Source: Pseudogymnoascus destructans
Lineage: Eukaryota > Ascomycota > Leotiomycetes > Thelebolales > Thelebolaceae
Length of the DNA: 64,000 nucleotides
Direction: 5' to 3'
Assembly: GCF_001641265.1 (NCBI RefSeq)
Contig: NW_020167524.1
Span: 558,001-622,000 of the forward strand
Position 1 is the first letter of the stretch; the number at the start of each line of letters is the position of its first letter. Positions 9,180 to 18,536 of the stretch are shown here, piece by piece. The translations under genes were made by a program, and so were the position numbers. The notes under the pieces were generated by a model, which saw only the letters and a program-made list of their open reading frames with translations, did not search any database and was not told the origin of the DNA.

Positions 9180-11650
9180 CAGGGTAGTCAATAGTTTATT
9201 CAGTTCAGTTTTAGGCTGGAACTGAACTGACGAAATAAATTTAAGCTAGAACTGAACTGAACTGAATAAGATAAGTACAAAACGGAACTAAACTGACTAA
9301 ACTGAATAAACTATATAGTTTTGCAGTTCCTTATAACCAAGATTTCAAGCATTCTGTAGCCTCGATAGATTCAACTCCCAACTTATTCCTTATATCAGTG
9401 GCGGTGAGTTTTGAGCCAGAAAACAACCTTTCTGGCTCAGCAGACATTGCAGGAATAGACAATATATTAATTGCCATTAAAGAAAGATTAGGATAGATGT
9501 GCCGCTGTGTTGGTTCCAACCACCAAGACCGTGAATCTTTGATTTCTGTTAACAAAGGAGCTTGAAGATATCGAGTGTATTCATCCATCTCCATCTGTAT
9601 ACCTGCCTTTTTCTTCTGCCAAGCTACAAACTTATTTTCCCGGCCTAATAGCTGCTTGCTTACTGAAATTGATGGAGGAGAAAGAACAATAGCATTAGAT
9701 TTATACTTCTCTTCCCAAAACCCTTTTATTTTTTCCTTCCCTGTAGCAACCCATTTAGGCTCCCACGTCTGCTCAAAATACTCCCACTTAGAGGATGGAC
9801 AGAGAACGATTGTAGCAATATACACTGGCGATTGGTCAGTGTATTCATAGTATTTCTGGAGTTTAGACCAACCAGAATTGCAGCATGGAAGCATATATCT
9901 ATCGTCGACGTATCGAGTCTTCCCCTCCTCAAACTGCTCTAATAGAAAGTCCATTGTAGGAAGCACCTTCTCTAGGGTAGCAGCCCTGCCTTCCGATGAA
10001 ATTGTAGCATCCTCAAAGTACTGAAGCAAGTCCCTAATCTTCTGTAGATTACCCCAGTCGCCGGTACAGCAAATACGTCAATAGCTTCGCGTCGCCGAGG
10101 CTCTAAACAACAGTCTATCATCTTAAACCAAGAGTTCCAACAAGTTGAGTTATCGCGGATAAGGTTTAAGCCCTGAGTCTGGTCTTGAAATCGCTGGATT
10201 CGTTGCGTGCTCCGGCGAATATAAACTACTAGGTTGTGTAGCTTTCCGAGAGGTCCTTTCTGGCGCCAATCGTGCATCTCTACTTCCGTTGGCGTAGTAT
10301 ATTGACTGGTGTTATTATGCTCTGCGAGAGCTTCATCTTGAGTGTCAAATAAAAAAGATTGAGCTGAGAGATTAATAATATGACCATTGCAGCGAAGCCG
10401 GAAGTGCTTAGGATCATACGAAATCTCGTGCTGAGTCTGCAGATCTAGGGTAATCTTGTTAGCTAGAGTAAATAATATAAGATAAAGAATCATACTAGCT
10501 GATAGATGTGTCATCATAGTATTGTTATTCTCTGCGTTGTCCATCATCATATATCCAATCTTAGAGATAGTCCTCTACTACTTCTAATAGCACAGAAGCT
10601 AAATTCTCCCCACTGTGCTCCCCACGAAGCTCTTTCATAGCTAGAACCGATTGCTGGAGAGCTCCCTGCTCATTGGTAGTGACTGACGATTCTGAGAAGT
10701 GCATGTGCATTTGGTGAAGTCCATAAGTCGAGGGTAAAATGGATAGAAGAGATTGCTGACTGGAGGGCTAATTTGACGTGTTCCTTCTCTTGCTGAAAGG
10801 CCCGGAGTATCCAGCCTTGAATGGTTGCATGTGCAGATGGTAGCCAAGTGTTAATATCAGGGTTTATGTACTCCAAAAGCGTATGGAATTTCTCTCTTTC
10901 TACCATGCGGAAAGAGACATTACAAGAAGTAATCCAACGAACAACAAGTTGCTCTAGCGTTCCAGGGTCTAATGTAGCTCCGTTGGTATCAGAATTAAGA
11001 TGCCGGCGTGAGTAGGAAGCTTCTTGACCTCGTTCGAAAGCATGGCAGATTGTAGCTTGCCTAGCTAGAGACTGATATTTTTCTTCATAGATACTGGGCA
11101 TCTCAAGGTGCTGCGTGATATTCCGTGTGCCTGCAGACTCTTTGTAAGCTTTCGGGCATAGCTTACACCTCCATATTGATTCTCCAGTATTGTTGGTCCA
11201 AATTGTATCTCGTCCACCTTCAGAATCAGGTAAATGATCCCATACCCAAGACCTGTGAGAAGTATTGCGTTTGCGTTTGTGAGAAGCTGGTGCTGATGAG
11301 GTGGAAGCTGTTGAATTAAGTGTATCTTCATTTAGATTCTCACTCGCAAGATCAGATAACTCATTAGAAGACACTTGAGAAGACATTATAAATAAATTGA
11401 TCTGTAAAACGAAGTTCAATTCCTAGAAAACACTTTAATATTTAAGGGTAACTGTGTCCTTTACGCAAAGTGAGACATGTCTTAAACTATATAGTTTAAA
11501 CTATATAGTTTAAACTATAGAACTACAGTTCTCGTAAGCTAAAACGGAACTGAATGGAATAAGGAAATCTATTAACTGAACTGTAAACTGTAGAACTGAA
11601 CTGAAAAATGCAGTTTAAACTGCAGTTTTGGAAAACTATTGACTACCCTG
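9180..11650 (-). mobile_element. hAT-superfamily DNA transposon with 8-bp target duplication
   Basis: Terminal inverted repeats are CAGGGTAGTCAATAG at 9180 and its complement ending at 11650. AGACAAAT occurs immediately outside on both sides (9172-9179 and 11651-11658), a perfect 8-bp duplication as expected for hAT. Subterminal zones carry many AACTGAACTG motifs that may be transposase binding sites. The element sits inside an LTR1 fragment, so it inserted after that LTR. Confidence 0.95.
9331..11419 (-). pseudogene. hAT transposase pseudogene
   Basis: Order on the minus strand: a BED-type zinc finger near 11280-11100 (SWVWDHL, WRCKLCPKAYK and NITQHLE), a central catalytic domain including ALQQSVLAMKELRGEHSGEN around 10640 and MMMDNAENNNTMMTHL around 10540, and the C-terminal dimerisation domain around 9520-9340 (SLMAINILSIPAMSAEPERL followed by FSGSKLTATDIRN). 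Frame breaks occur near 10675 and 10560, and another near 10030 separates the catalytic part from the C-terminus. An intact parent would be about 690 aa. It is dead as it stands but recent enough to keep its ends. Confidence 0.88.
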
Positions 11651-11747
11651 AGACAAATTATGTCATAACTTAACCAATCTTGTGGTTAACTAAGGAGCGA
11701 TGACGTGTAATGAATCATAGAGGGTTGTAGAAGCTTTTGGAGCTATC
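11651..11747 (-). mobile_element. LTR1 internal fragment, right part
   Basis: It starts with the second copy of the hAT target duplication and continues TATGTCATAACTTAACC...GAGCTATC, matching 18077-18184 of the solo LTR1. It then changes directly into coding sequence of the conserved gene at 11748, so a recombination or deletion breakpoint lies at about 11747. Confidence 0.85.
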
Positions 11748-12664
11748 TTCCTACAACTGGACTGAGGCACCTTCACCAACAATTGCTGTCCCTGGTATTC
11801 CACCACTTTGGTCCGCTCCAAGAGCCCCTCGGCAGCTGAAAAAAGACTCGGGGCTCATCTACATCGCCCAAAATGCAGCCCGCCATCCGGACAGTCCGCT
11901 TGAGCCCTTATTTCGGGCGTTGTGCATCACGAATCCTTCATTTGACATACGCTCGATTGATGTCGTGACGGATAGAAACAATATCCGTAAACTACTCTCA
12001 TTCATCAACCCCAGCATGACCAGAAACGGGCTTGAAACATTCACCATCAACATAGAGGTCACGAAAAACACTGCAATATTCTGTCGCGATGAGACCACGA
12101 CTCACGAGTTTATTGGACCAGATGAGTTCAAAGGCTATGGCCGTGAATTCGAAAAGGTATACACAACTAGGCAGATCGGCGCGAGTACTGGACATCACAG
12201 GATTATTACATACCGCTTCGGTGGCCTGAACTGCATCGTCCGCCATGAAACGGACGGATATGTCGACACTGATGCAAGGATACCCTCGTCTGATGCCAAA
12301 GGTCCAGAGAGTGACAGTCTCTCAAGTATGCTGGGATCTTTGACTCTATCCTCGACCAACGGGCCGCCTATTACCACTTCTGGGTCCAAATTGACAATTA
12401 AAAAAGAAGGTCAAATGATATCGCTCAAATCAACCTAAACACGCGTCTTCCATAAGCGTATTGAAATTCACGAGGTCGCACCGCAGCTCTGGATATCTCA
12501 AACTCCTAAGCTCGTGCGGGCTTACCACCGCAGGGGTACGTTTCCGGTACCAGAGGTTGAAGATGTAGCTGCCGATATCAAGACTTGGGAAGAAGGCAAC
12601 CAAAGAGACCTGAGGAAATTGGCTCCACTAATTAGCAAAACTATCGGTGCGGTGAAGGGATGTA

Positions 12665-14524
12665 ACGTGCATGTATAACGAAAGTGCCAAACAAGCGAAA
12701 GTGCCAAAATCATGCGGTGACCAACCCCCCCAACTAAATGTTAAATTCCTCCACAACAAAACATGCGCCATAAAAATGATGAAAGCAAATTAGTGCTAGC
12801 TATCCAAGCTATGCAAAGCGACCCAAATTTGCGCCTTCGAGTTGCAGCTAGGATCTATTCCGTAGACCACCGCAAGCTACGTCACCGTTTACAAGGTGTA
12901 CCTTCACGACGCGATATCCAAGCCAAGTTACGGAAATTAAGTAACCTAGAGGAATCAGTTCTTGTTCAGTATATACTTGACTTAGCTGCTAAAGGGTTCC
13001 CTCCTCAGTTGTCTATTGTTGAAGATATGGCAAGTCGACTACTTGCAACACGCGACGCGCCACGCGTCGGGTCACGTTGGGCTTCAAACTTTGTTAAGCA
13101 CCATGTAGAGCTCCGGACATGCTTCCAGCGAAAATACGACTACCAGAGGGCTAAGTGCGAAGATCCAGAAGTCATTCGTGGCTGGTTTGAGCTTGTATGG
13201 AACACAATTCTAAAGTATGGCATCAACAATGCAGATATCTACAACTTTGATGAGACTGGGTTTATGATGGGCGTCATCTCAAGCGCAACGGTAGTAACGA
13301 GCTCAGATGGGCGGGCAAAGGCAAAAAAGGTGCAGCCTGGCAATCGGGAATGGGTTACAGTAATCCAAGGCATTAGTTCTCAAGGTTGGGCAGTGCTGCC
13401 ATTTGTCATTGTGGCAGGTAAAAGCCACCTTGCATCTTGGTATGAGAATAGTGGATTTCCAGCAGATTGGGTAATCGCTGTTACTGCAAATGGCTGGACT
13501 ACAAACGAGAGAGGTATGGATTGGATTCAGCATTTTGAGAAGCACACAAAGCCCCGGAGTGTTGGTGGTTATCGCTTGTTAGTCCTTGATGGTCATGAGA
13601 GCCACCACTCAGACAAGTTTGAGGAGTACTGCAAAGAACACAACATTATTACGCTTTGTATGCCTGGTCACTCTTTCCATATACTCCAACCACTTGATGT
13701 TGGCTGTTTTGGCCCATTAAAGAGAGCTTACGGTCAGCAAATTGAAGATATGATGCGGGCTCATATTATTCACATTACTAAGGATGACTTCTTTCCTGCC
13801 TTCCACGCTGCATTTAACATTGCAATGACAGAAAGCAATATTCAGGGAGGGTTCCGAGGTGCTGGGCTTCTTCCATTTAGCCCTGAGAGTGTAATATCTA
13901 CACTTGACCTTAGGTTTAAGACGCCAACACCTCCAACCTCTCGCCCAAACACCGCTCAACCATGGGTTTCTCAGACACCAAATAACCCAACTGAAGCTGT
14001 ATCACAGTCTACTTTCATTAAAAACCGAATTGCGCATCATCAAAATAGCTCTCCAACCTCAATCTTTGCAGCTGTTGACCAGTTTACAAAGGGTGCATCG
14101 CAAATAATGCATCAATTAGCATTGTTAAAAGCAGAGAACCAAAACCTGCGACAGGCAAATGAAGTGCTAAGCAAGCGCCGGAGAGCTAAAAAAACACGAC
14201 TACAGCAAGGAGGATCACTTAGTCAACAGGTAGCACAGGAGCTACAGGACGAGAGGGACGTTGTGCAGCAAGTAGAGCAAGAAATAAGGGCAAGTAGTGG
14301 TCGGAAGCCAAGGGAAGAAACCCATGCACGTCGCTGTGGCAAGTGTGGTGAGACTGGACACAATGTGCGCACTTGTCAGATTGTAATAGACAGGTCTGAG
14401 GAAGAGGACTCCGAGTAGTTTTAATTAATTTATATTGTTGTGGTGGATTTATCGCAATTCTTATGGGGTAGTCGCGATATTTTGGCACTTTCGCTTGTTT
14501 GGCACTTTCGTTATACATGCACGT
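12665..14524 (+). mobile_element. Fot-like DNA transposon, full-length and apparently intact (Fot copy 1)
   Basis: 1860 bp. The ends are inverted repeats of about 46 bp beginning ACGTGCATGTATAACG, with an internal duplicated AAGTGCCAAA motif, and TA lies on both sides (12663-12664 and 14525-14526). It encodes one uninterrupted transposase. Two other copies lie at 18537-20182 (inverted, internal deletion) and 20609-21902 (mutated, truncated). Near identity with copy 2 points to recent movement. Confidence 0.96.
12763..14418 (+). CDS. Fot-like/pogo transposase with C-terminal zinc knuckle, 551 aa
   Basis: This intact frame starts at the first ATG inside the left TIR region. The N-terminal ~60 residues form a helix-turn-helix-like domain (AARIYSVDHRKLRHRL), followed by a CENP-B-type domain (residues about 75-135). 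The DDE_1 catalytic core has D163 in YNFDETGF, D276 in LVLDGHESHHS and D312 in LQPLDVG, with 35 residues between the last two (DD35D). Near the C-terminus come a coiled coil (MHQLALLKAENQNLRQANE), a basic stretch and a CX2CX4HX4C zinc knuckle at residues 525-538 (CGKCGETGHNVRTC). Family knowledge: such proteins cut and paste at TA. Other Fot copies have SSH before ILQPLD where this one has SFH, a change near the active site that might affect activity. Confidence 0.95.
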   Translation: MRHKNDESKLVLAIQAMQSDPNLRLRVAARIYSVDHRKLRHRLQGVPSRRDIQAKLRKLSNLEESVLVQYILDLAAKGFPPQLSIVEDMASRLLATRDAPRVGSRWASNFVKHHVELRTCFQRKYDYQRAKCEDPEVIRGWFELVWNTILKYGINNADIYNFDETGFMMGVISSATVVTSSDGRAKAKKVQPGNREWVTVIQGISSQGWAVLPFVIVAGKSHLASWYENSGFPADWVIAVTANGWTTNERGMDWIQHFEKHTKPRSVGGYRLLVLDGHESHHSDKFEEYCKEHNIITLCMPGHSFHILQPLDVGCFGPLKRAYGQQIEDMMRAHIIHITKDDFFPAFHAAFNIAMTESNIQGGFRGAGLLPFSPESVISTLDLRFKTPTPPTSRPNTAQPWVSQTPNNPTEAVSQSTFIKNRIAHHQNSSPTSIFAAVDQFTKGASQIMHQLALLKAENQNLRQANEVLSKRRRAKKTRLQQGGSLSQQVAQELQDERDVVQQVEQEIRASSGRKPREETHARRCGKCGETGHNVRTCQIVIDRSEEEDSE

Positions 14525-14822
14525 TAGTGGAAATGCTATTGTCAAGTATGATTTACTGGGAGATAAACTGGTAATTCGGAAGGTGGACAGGAAGAAGATG
14601 TTGCCAAATGACTTGTATTCCATGTGGGATGATAGGGCGGATTCTGAAGCTACTTCAGATAATGATGTAGCAGCCGTCAAGCCTGTCAACGAGATTGAGA
14701 GTAAAGCTGACGACAAGAGCGCTGTATTTAGCCCAGGAGATACGAAGGGCAAACATGAGAGCGCAACGAACATAGAAAGGTCTCCACCATGGAAGAAGGA
14801 CCTTCTAGGAGTTCTCAACTAG

Positions 14823-15750
14823 AGTTTTAGCTACAATGCGCACGCTCTTTAGAATCTGCAGCCCAGATATTTAACTATTTGTTCTACGTAACGGAGAGCG
14901 TTTGTTCTTCCAAATATGAAACCACCACGAAGGAGCTAGTGAGTGCAAATAAGTAACGAAATATTGTCCCTGGGACTGGCTCCTGTATACATATCGCACA
15001 TTGTGGCATAATCATTACTTTGCTTACTCTGTTCAATGATTCGTCTCCTGTTCGCGCTCTGCCTGGCCGCAGGCCCGATTCGATCGTGTTGAATCCTCGG
15101 CCCGGAAGCAGGGATCAGGGCCCTGATACCGAAGCTGTGTCAGCCAGCTTCGTGATCCTCCGGATCCTGGATCTTCCGATTCTAAAGCTTCGATTCTGAA
15201 GCTCCAGGGAACGAACTGTAACCAGGAGGGTTTTAGGATCCGAACCACGAATAGGCACACCCGTAACAGTATATATAGTACTTAGAATAGCTTCAATTAT
15301 AAAAAACATGCATTATAAAATTATCACTTCGGGCCCTACTGCTTCGTGACTGTATTTTCGGCTTATATTCTCTACCTACTGCCCTACGGATATTGTCCAA
15401 CAACTTTGATAGGAAGGGCCGGGTTTGGATTGGTGAGTTGCGTATGGAAATTCGAAATTCTGATCGAAATTTAATCAGGCGTTCGCGGAAATGATGGAAG
15501 AAGCAATAAATTCAACGTTCATTATTGCACAAGAAATCCACTGAGGCATTAGAGTGGTTGGAGAGAGTGTTTTCGCTTTTCGCGTTTCAAGTTAGAGTAA
15601 TCTGATTGTCAACCAAGGAGTTATGGCCATATGGTACCATCCGCAATATTCCCATCGCTTACGTTGGAGGCATCAACACAGCACTCCCTGGTCCCCATAA
15701 GGCTGAAAATGTCTTTGCACCAGCTCGTGTATCTAACTACAGTATAAGTT
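14823..15750. other. Unassigned repeat-island sequence
   Basis: No protein family is recognisable. A segment at 15030-15267 begins TGTTCAATG and ends CCGTAACA, resembling an LTR in minus orientation, and TATATATAG lies just outside it (about 15270-15278). It lacks a target duplication and has no partner copy here. Confidence 0.3.
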
Positions 15751-15890
15751 TTGATCGATCGTTGTAGAGCTTCCAAGGTGCATCCTGTTTCTATTTCTTC
15801 GCTATCTACCTCCATCTCACAAAAACCTGAGTCAATTTGGAATATGGATGAAACGGGATTCAGCGCACAAACACTCAGAACCGCCATGGT
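15751..15890 (+). pseudogene. Small pogo-type transposase fragment
   Basis: The plus strand reads SISQKPESIWNMDETGFSAQ, carrying the first catalytic aspartate motif (NMDETGF) of pogo-type transposases. Flanking residues are degenerate and no TIRs are found nearby. Confidence 0.6.
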
Positions 15891-15934
15891 AACCCCACTT
15901 CAGCTGTATGTTATCTACGTTGGGTGGTGTTTTT

Positions 15935-16070
15935 AAGATCTTACTGGCAACTGACATTGATATTAATGAAAGAGATGATGAGGGATGGTCAGCTAGGCAT
16001 GTAGCAGCATCTTGGAGATCTTATGATATCCTATGTGATATTATGTGGAGATATATGCAACGACAAACGA
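15935..16070 (+). pseudogene. Ankyrin-repeat-like remnant
   Basis: The segment LLATDIDINERDDEGWSARH followed by VAASWRSYDILCDIM resembles the end of one ankyrin repeat and the start of the next (DINERDDEGWTALHVAA is the usual form). It is short, isolated, and next to a transposase fragment, so it is probably debris of a large ankyrin gene. Confidence 0.4.
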
Positions 16071-16914
16071 GGGAGTATTGGCCTCTCCCAAGATGAGGAT
16101 TTCTATAGGAGGCTTATGCCAAATTGGTGTGGATGAATGCAGTCTCTCATTTCCGAAAGCTATATCATCCCGTCCATTGCCTTCAGTTTAAAAAAACTAC
16201 AATCCATGCCATCGAATGCCACGGTCCGCGTAAAAATTTAAAATGTCCGCCATCTGCTCGGACTCATGTAGAACATAGTCTACCTTCGCAGAGGAGCCTT
16301 TTATCAGAGGGCTTGATCGCTCGCTGTCCAATTCATATAGATTGACATCCAACGAGCGCAATGTAATGATACTTTACTCCGTCTGGTATTTGCCTCTCAA
16401 GTTCGAGCTCTTTCGATTCCTCGAGGAACTTTGTAATGCCCTTACTTGGTCGGATAGCGTCAAGATTTGTGTCCTTGTACAGGTCCGTCAATCTTTTTGA
16501 ACAACTACAACTGTATTTAGAACATAAAGAAGAACTGCAACAAGGCCGCAAGAATTGTCAATTGTCTGCTTCAAAAAATCGACATTGCCGTTGATTATCG
16601 GCACCCGTTTGGCTTCAAACGCCGCCTTTTCCAGTTCATCGTCTTGTAGCAAGCGAGAGTAGTCGGCAGGTGGGCTCTAAAGGCGGCAACGGCGCTGTTG
16701 CCGATGTGAGAAAATCGGACATAATACCCGTGCGTGCGAGAGGCGCTAGGAGTCAATTACGATTGAATAAGAGTCCGATAGTTCCGATACTCAGGGAAAA
16801 TCGCAGTGTATCGGTCGGCTGGAAAACATAAACCAGCTCATATCTCAGCATCTCTGGGCAATAAAAAACCCCTATATTAGGAGGGAAAAGCCTGACTTGC
16901 CATGTCTTCTCATG
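16071..16914. other. Unassigned sequence
   Basis: No gene or transposon signature is recognised on either strand. Short open frames here lack family resemblance. Confidence 0.5.
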
Positions 16915-17235
16915 CCTGCTCCAGCCCAATTGCCTTCCTGAATCTCTCGAACTTGATCTTGTCTAACGCCTTTGTCAAGCCATCGGCTACCTGACTCTCT
17001 GTCTCGATATACTGAAGCTCTATAGCTCCCTCGTTAACCTTGTCTCATACAAAATGATGTTGTATATCAATATGTTTAGTACGGGCGTGAAATTGAGGGT
17101 TCTTCGCAAGTGCAATAGCACCTTGGTTATCGCAGTATATAATCGTCGCTTGCGCCTTGTATGCTGCTTCAGGTTGTACAGTACGCAACTGTAATTCACA
17201 CCTAAAATCATGGATTACGCAACTTAATATCTTAA
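16915..17235 (-). pseudogene. Ty1/copia RNase H and C-terminal remnant
   Basis: The minus strand reads ATIIYCDNQGAIALAKNPQF then HARTKHIDIQHHFV, the classic end of the copia RNase H domain, and after a stop continues GAIELQYIETESQVADGLTK and ALDKIKFERFRKAIGL, the canonical copia C-terminus. Reverse transcriptase is missing upstream, where the sequence passes into the foldback repeat at 17193. Confidence 0.85.
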
Positions 17236-17522
17236 CAACCCTTTGATAATACATTATCAAAATCCGTTCTCATCCTTTTATAAGCATTTAAAGTACTTTG
17301 TTCAAATCTAAAAGAAAATGGCATTGTAGTTACTAAGGTATTGAGTTTTGACTCCCATTTTTGACCTAAATCTTAGTATCTGAATAACCCTAAGACCAAT
17401 TGCTTTAAAATTTGAACAGAGTACTTTAAATTCTTAAAGGGCTAAATATGCATTTTTATATTTTATTATCAAAGGGTTGTTGAGATATTAAGTTGCGAAA
17501 TCCATGATTTTAGATGTGAAAT
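17193..17522. repeat. Foldback element, about 330 bp with long imperfect inverted arms
   Basis: The outer left arm (17193-17266, including AAATCATGGATTACGCAACTTAATATC) is nearly the reverse complement of 17459-17522 (including GATATTAAGTTGCGAAATCC). Similarity continues inward over AAAGTACTTTGTTCAAAT against its partner at about 17417-17434. The arms are about 150 bp and the centre is AT-rich. It has no coding capacity and overlaps the copia remnant end. It could be a MITE or an inverted duplication of copia sequence. Confidence 0.7.
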
Positions 17523-17546
17523 GCGCTGTGTGACTTAGGGGTGTGC

Positions 17547-18481
17547 TGTAATGGTGGGTGCACCAGATGTGAGAATCTAGCCACCCAAGGAAGGGATGAT
17601 TTTACTAAGACAAACACTGTCTTAGGAAACAGAGCCAAATGGTTGTAGCTTAGACTATTCCACAATGCAGCAATCAGGTGTATAATGTGGTGAAGTGGTT
17701 TAGACAAGTTGCAACAAATGTTGAGTCTGAGAACTCAGGGGTAAGTCACAGGTTAGCACCTCACTGACTTTTCAGAAACAGAGAATAACAAGATTAATGC
17801 TTGGAAGCTTGGAAAAGACGTAGAAATATGTGCTAGTCGATTTACTGTATTGTCTGCTTGCCCTTTCTTAAGGAAAGGGCAATCCTATTTATGCCAAAGG
17901 AGTGTAGTTCTCTCATTTTCCATGACTTTCCATGACTAACCAGGCTTGGTAAATGTATTAGCAATCAAGTGCGACCCACAACTAGCTTGCTAATCATGTA
18001 GCGAACATAAGAGAATCCCATAGAACTATCTCTTGGGTTCGTAGCCTATAGGAAGTGAAAAGGAGGTCCAAGGTCAGAGTACCTATAGACAAATTATGTC
18101 ATAACTTAACCAATCTTGTGGGTAACTAAGGAGTGATGACGTGTAATGAACCATAGAGGGTTCTAGAAGCTTCTAGAGCTATCGTTCATGTTCCTAGGGC
18201 TCTAGTTGGTAGAGATATGCCATGTGGTAGTATTGGCCCACCCCTTTAAGGAGGAGATTTTCTTAATAACTTGTTCAATGAGTGTCAAAATGATATGCCG
18301 TGATGTATGTAGCATAAACAGATGTAGTAGAAGAGTTTGCAGCAATCGTTGAGTAGTATTGCTTCTGTTGTTGGTGTGATAAGCCAAGATATGTATGGTG
18401 ACTTGTAGGTTTGAGGAGGAGATTTCTAAGTTTGCTCTTGAGTTTGATAGCAAACTGAGTGCAACGAATGTCAGTATGACA
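17547..18481 (-). mobile_element. Solo LTR1 (copy A), 935 bp, with 5-bp target duplication
   Basis: In plus orientation it runs from TGTAATGGTGGGTGCACC to CGAATGTCAGTATGACA. TGTGC flanks it on both sides (17542-17546 and 18482-18486). There is no internal region, so it arose by LTR-LTR recombination. The family is assigned to GypsyC because the same LTR follows the GypsyC polypurine tract at 45722. Confidence 0.95.
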
Positions 18482-18536
18482 TGTGCGCGACTTAGTGATA
18501 TACCACGTTATAAAGTATTAGTATTTATTTAATATA

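Larger units (their letters stand above)
11748..14822 (+). pseudogene. Conserved fungal protein gene, 5'-truncated, with a stop, and split by a transposon
   Basis: The frame opens at SSYNWTEAPSPTIAVPGIPP without an ATG because LTR1 sequence replaces the start. Further motifs are RSIDVVTDRNNIRKLLSF, HHRIITYRFGGLNCIVRHE and, after an in-frame TAA at 12436, TRVFHKRIEIHEVAPQLW and TPKLVRAYHRRG. A Fot-like element (12665-14524) interrupts at KGC, and the frame resumes exactly with SGNAIVKYDLLGDKLVIRK up to the stop at 14820. I recall a widespread Pezizomycotina family with these motifs, often labelled geranylgeranyl pyrophosphate synthetase although it lacks the aspartate-rich prenyltransferase motifs. 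Its function is unknown to me. Losing the transposon with one TA would restore the frame there, but the start and the stop would remain defective. Confidence 0.8.

Noticed and set aside
15030..15267. Possible solo LTR (TGTTCAATG...CCGTAACA)
   Set aside because: No 5-bp duplication (TACTC against GTATA) and no second copy in the window.
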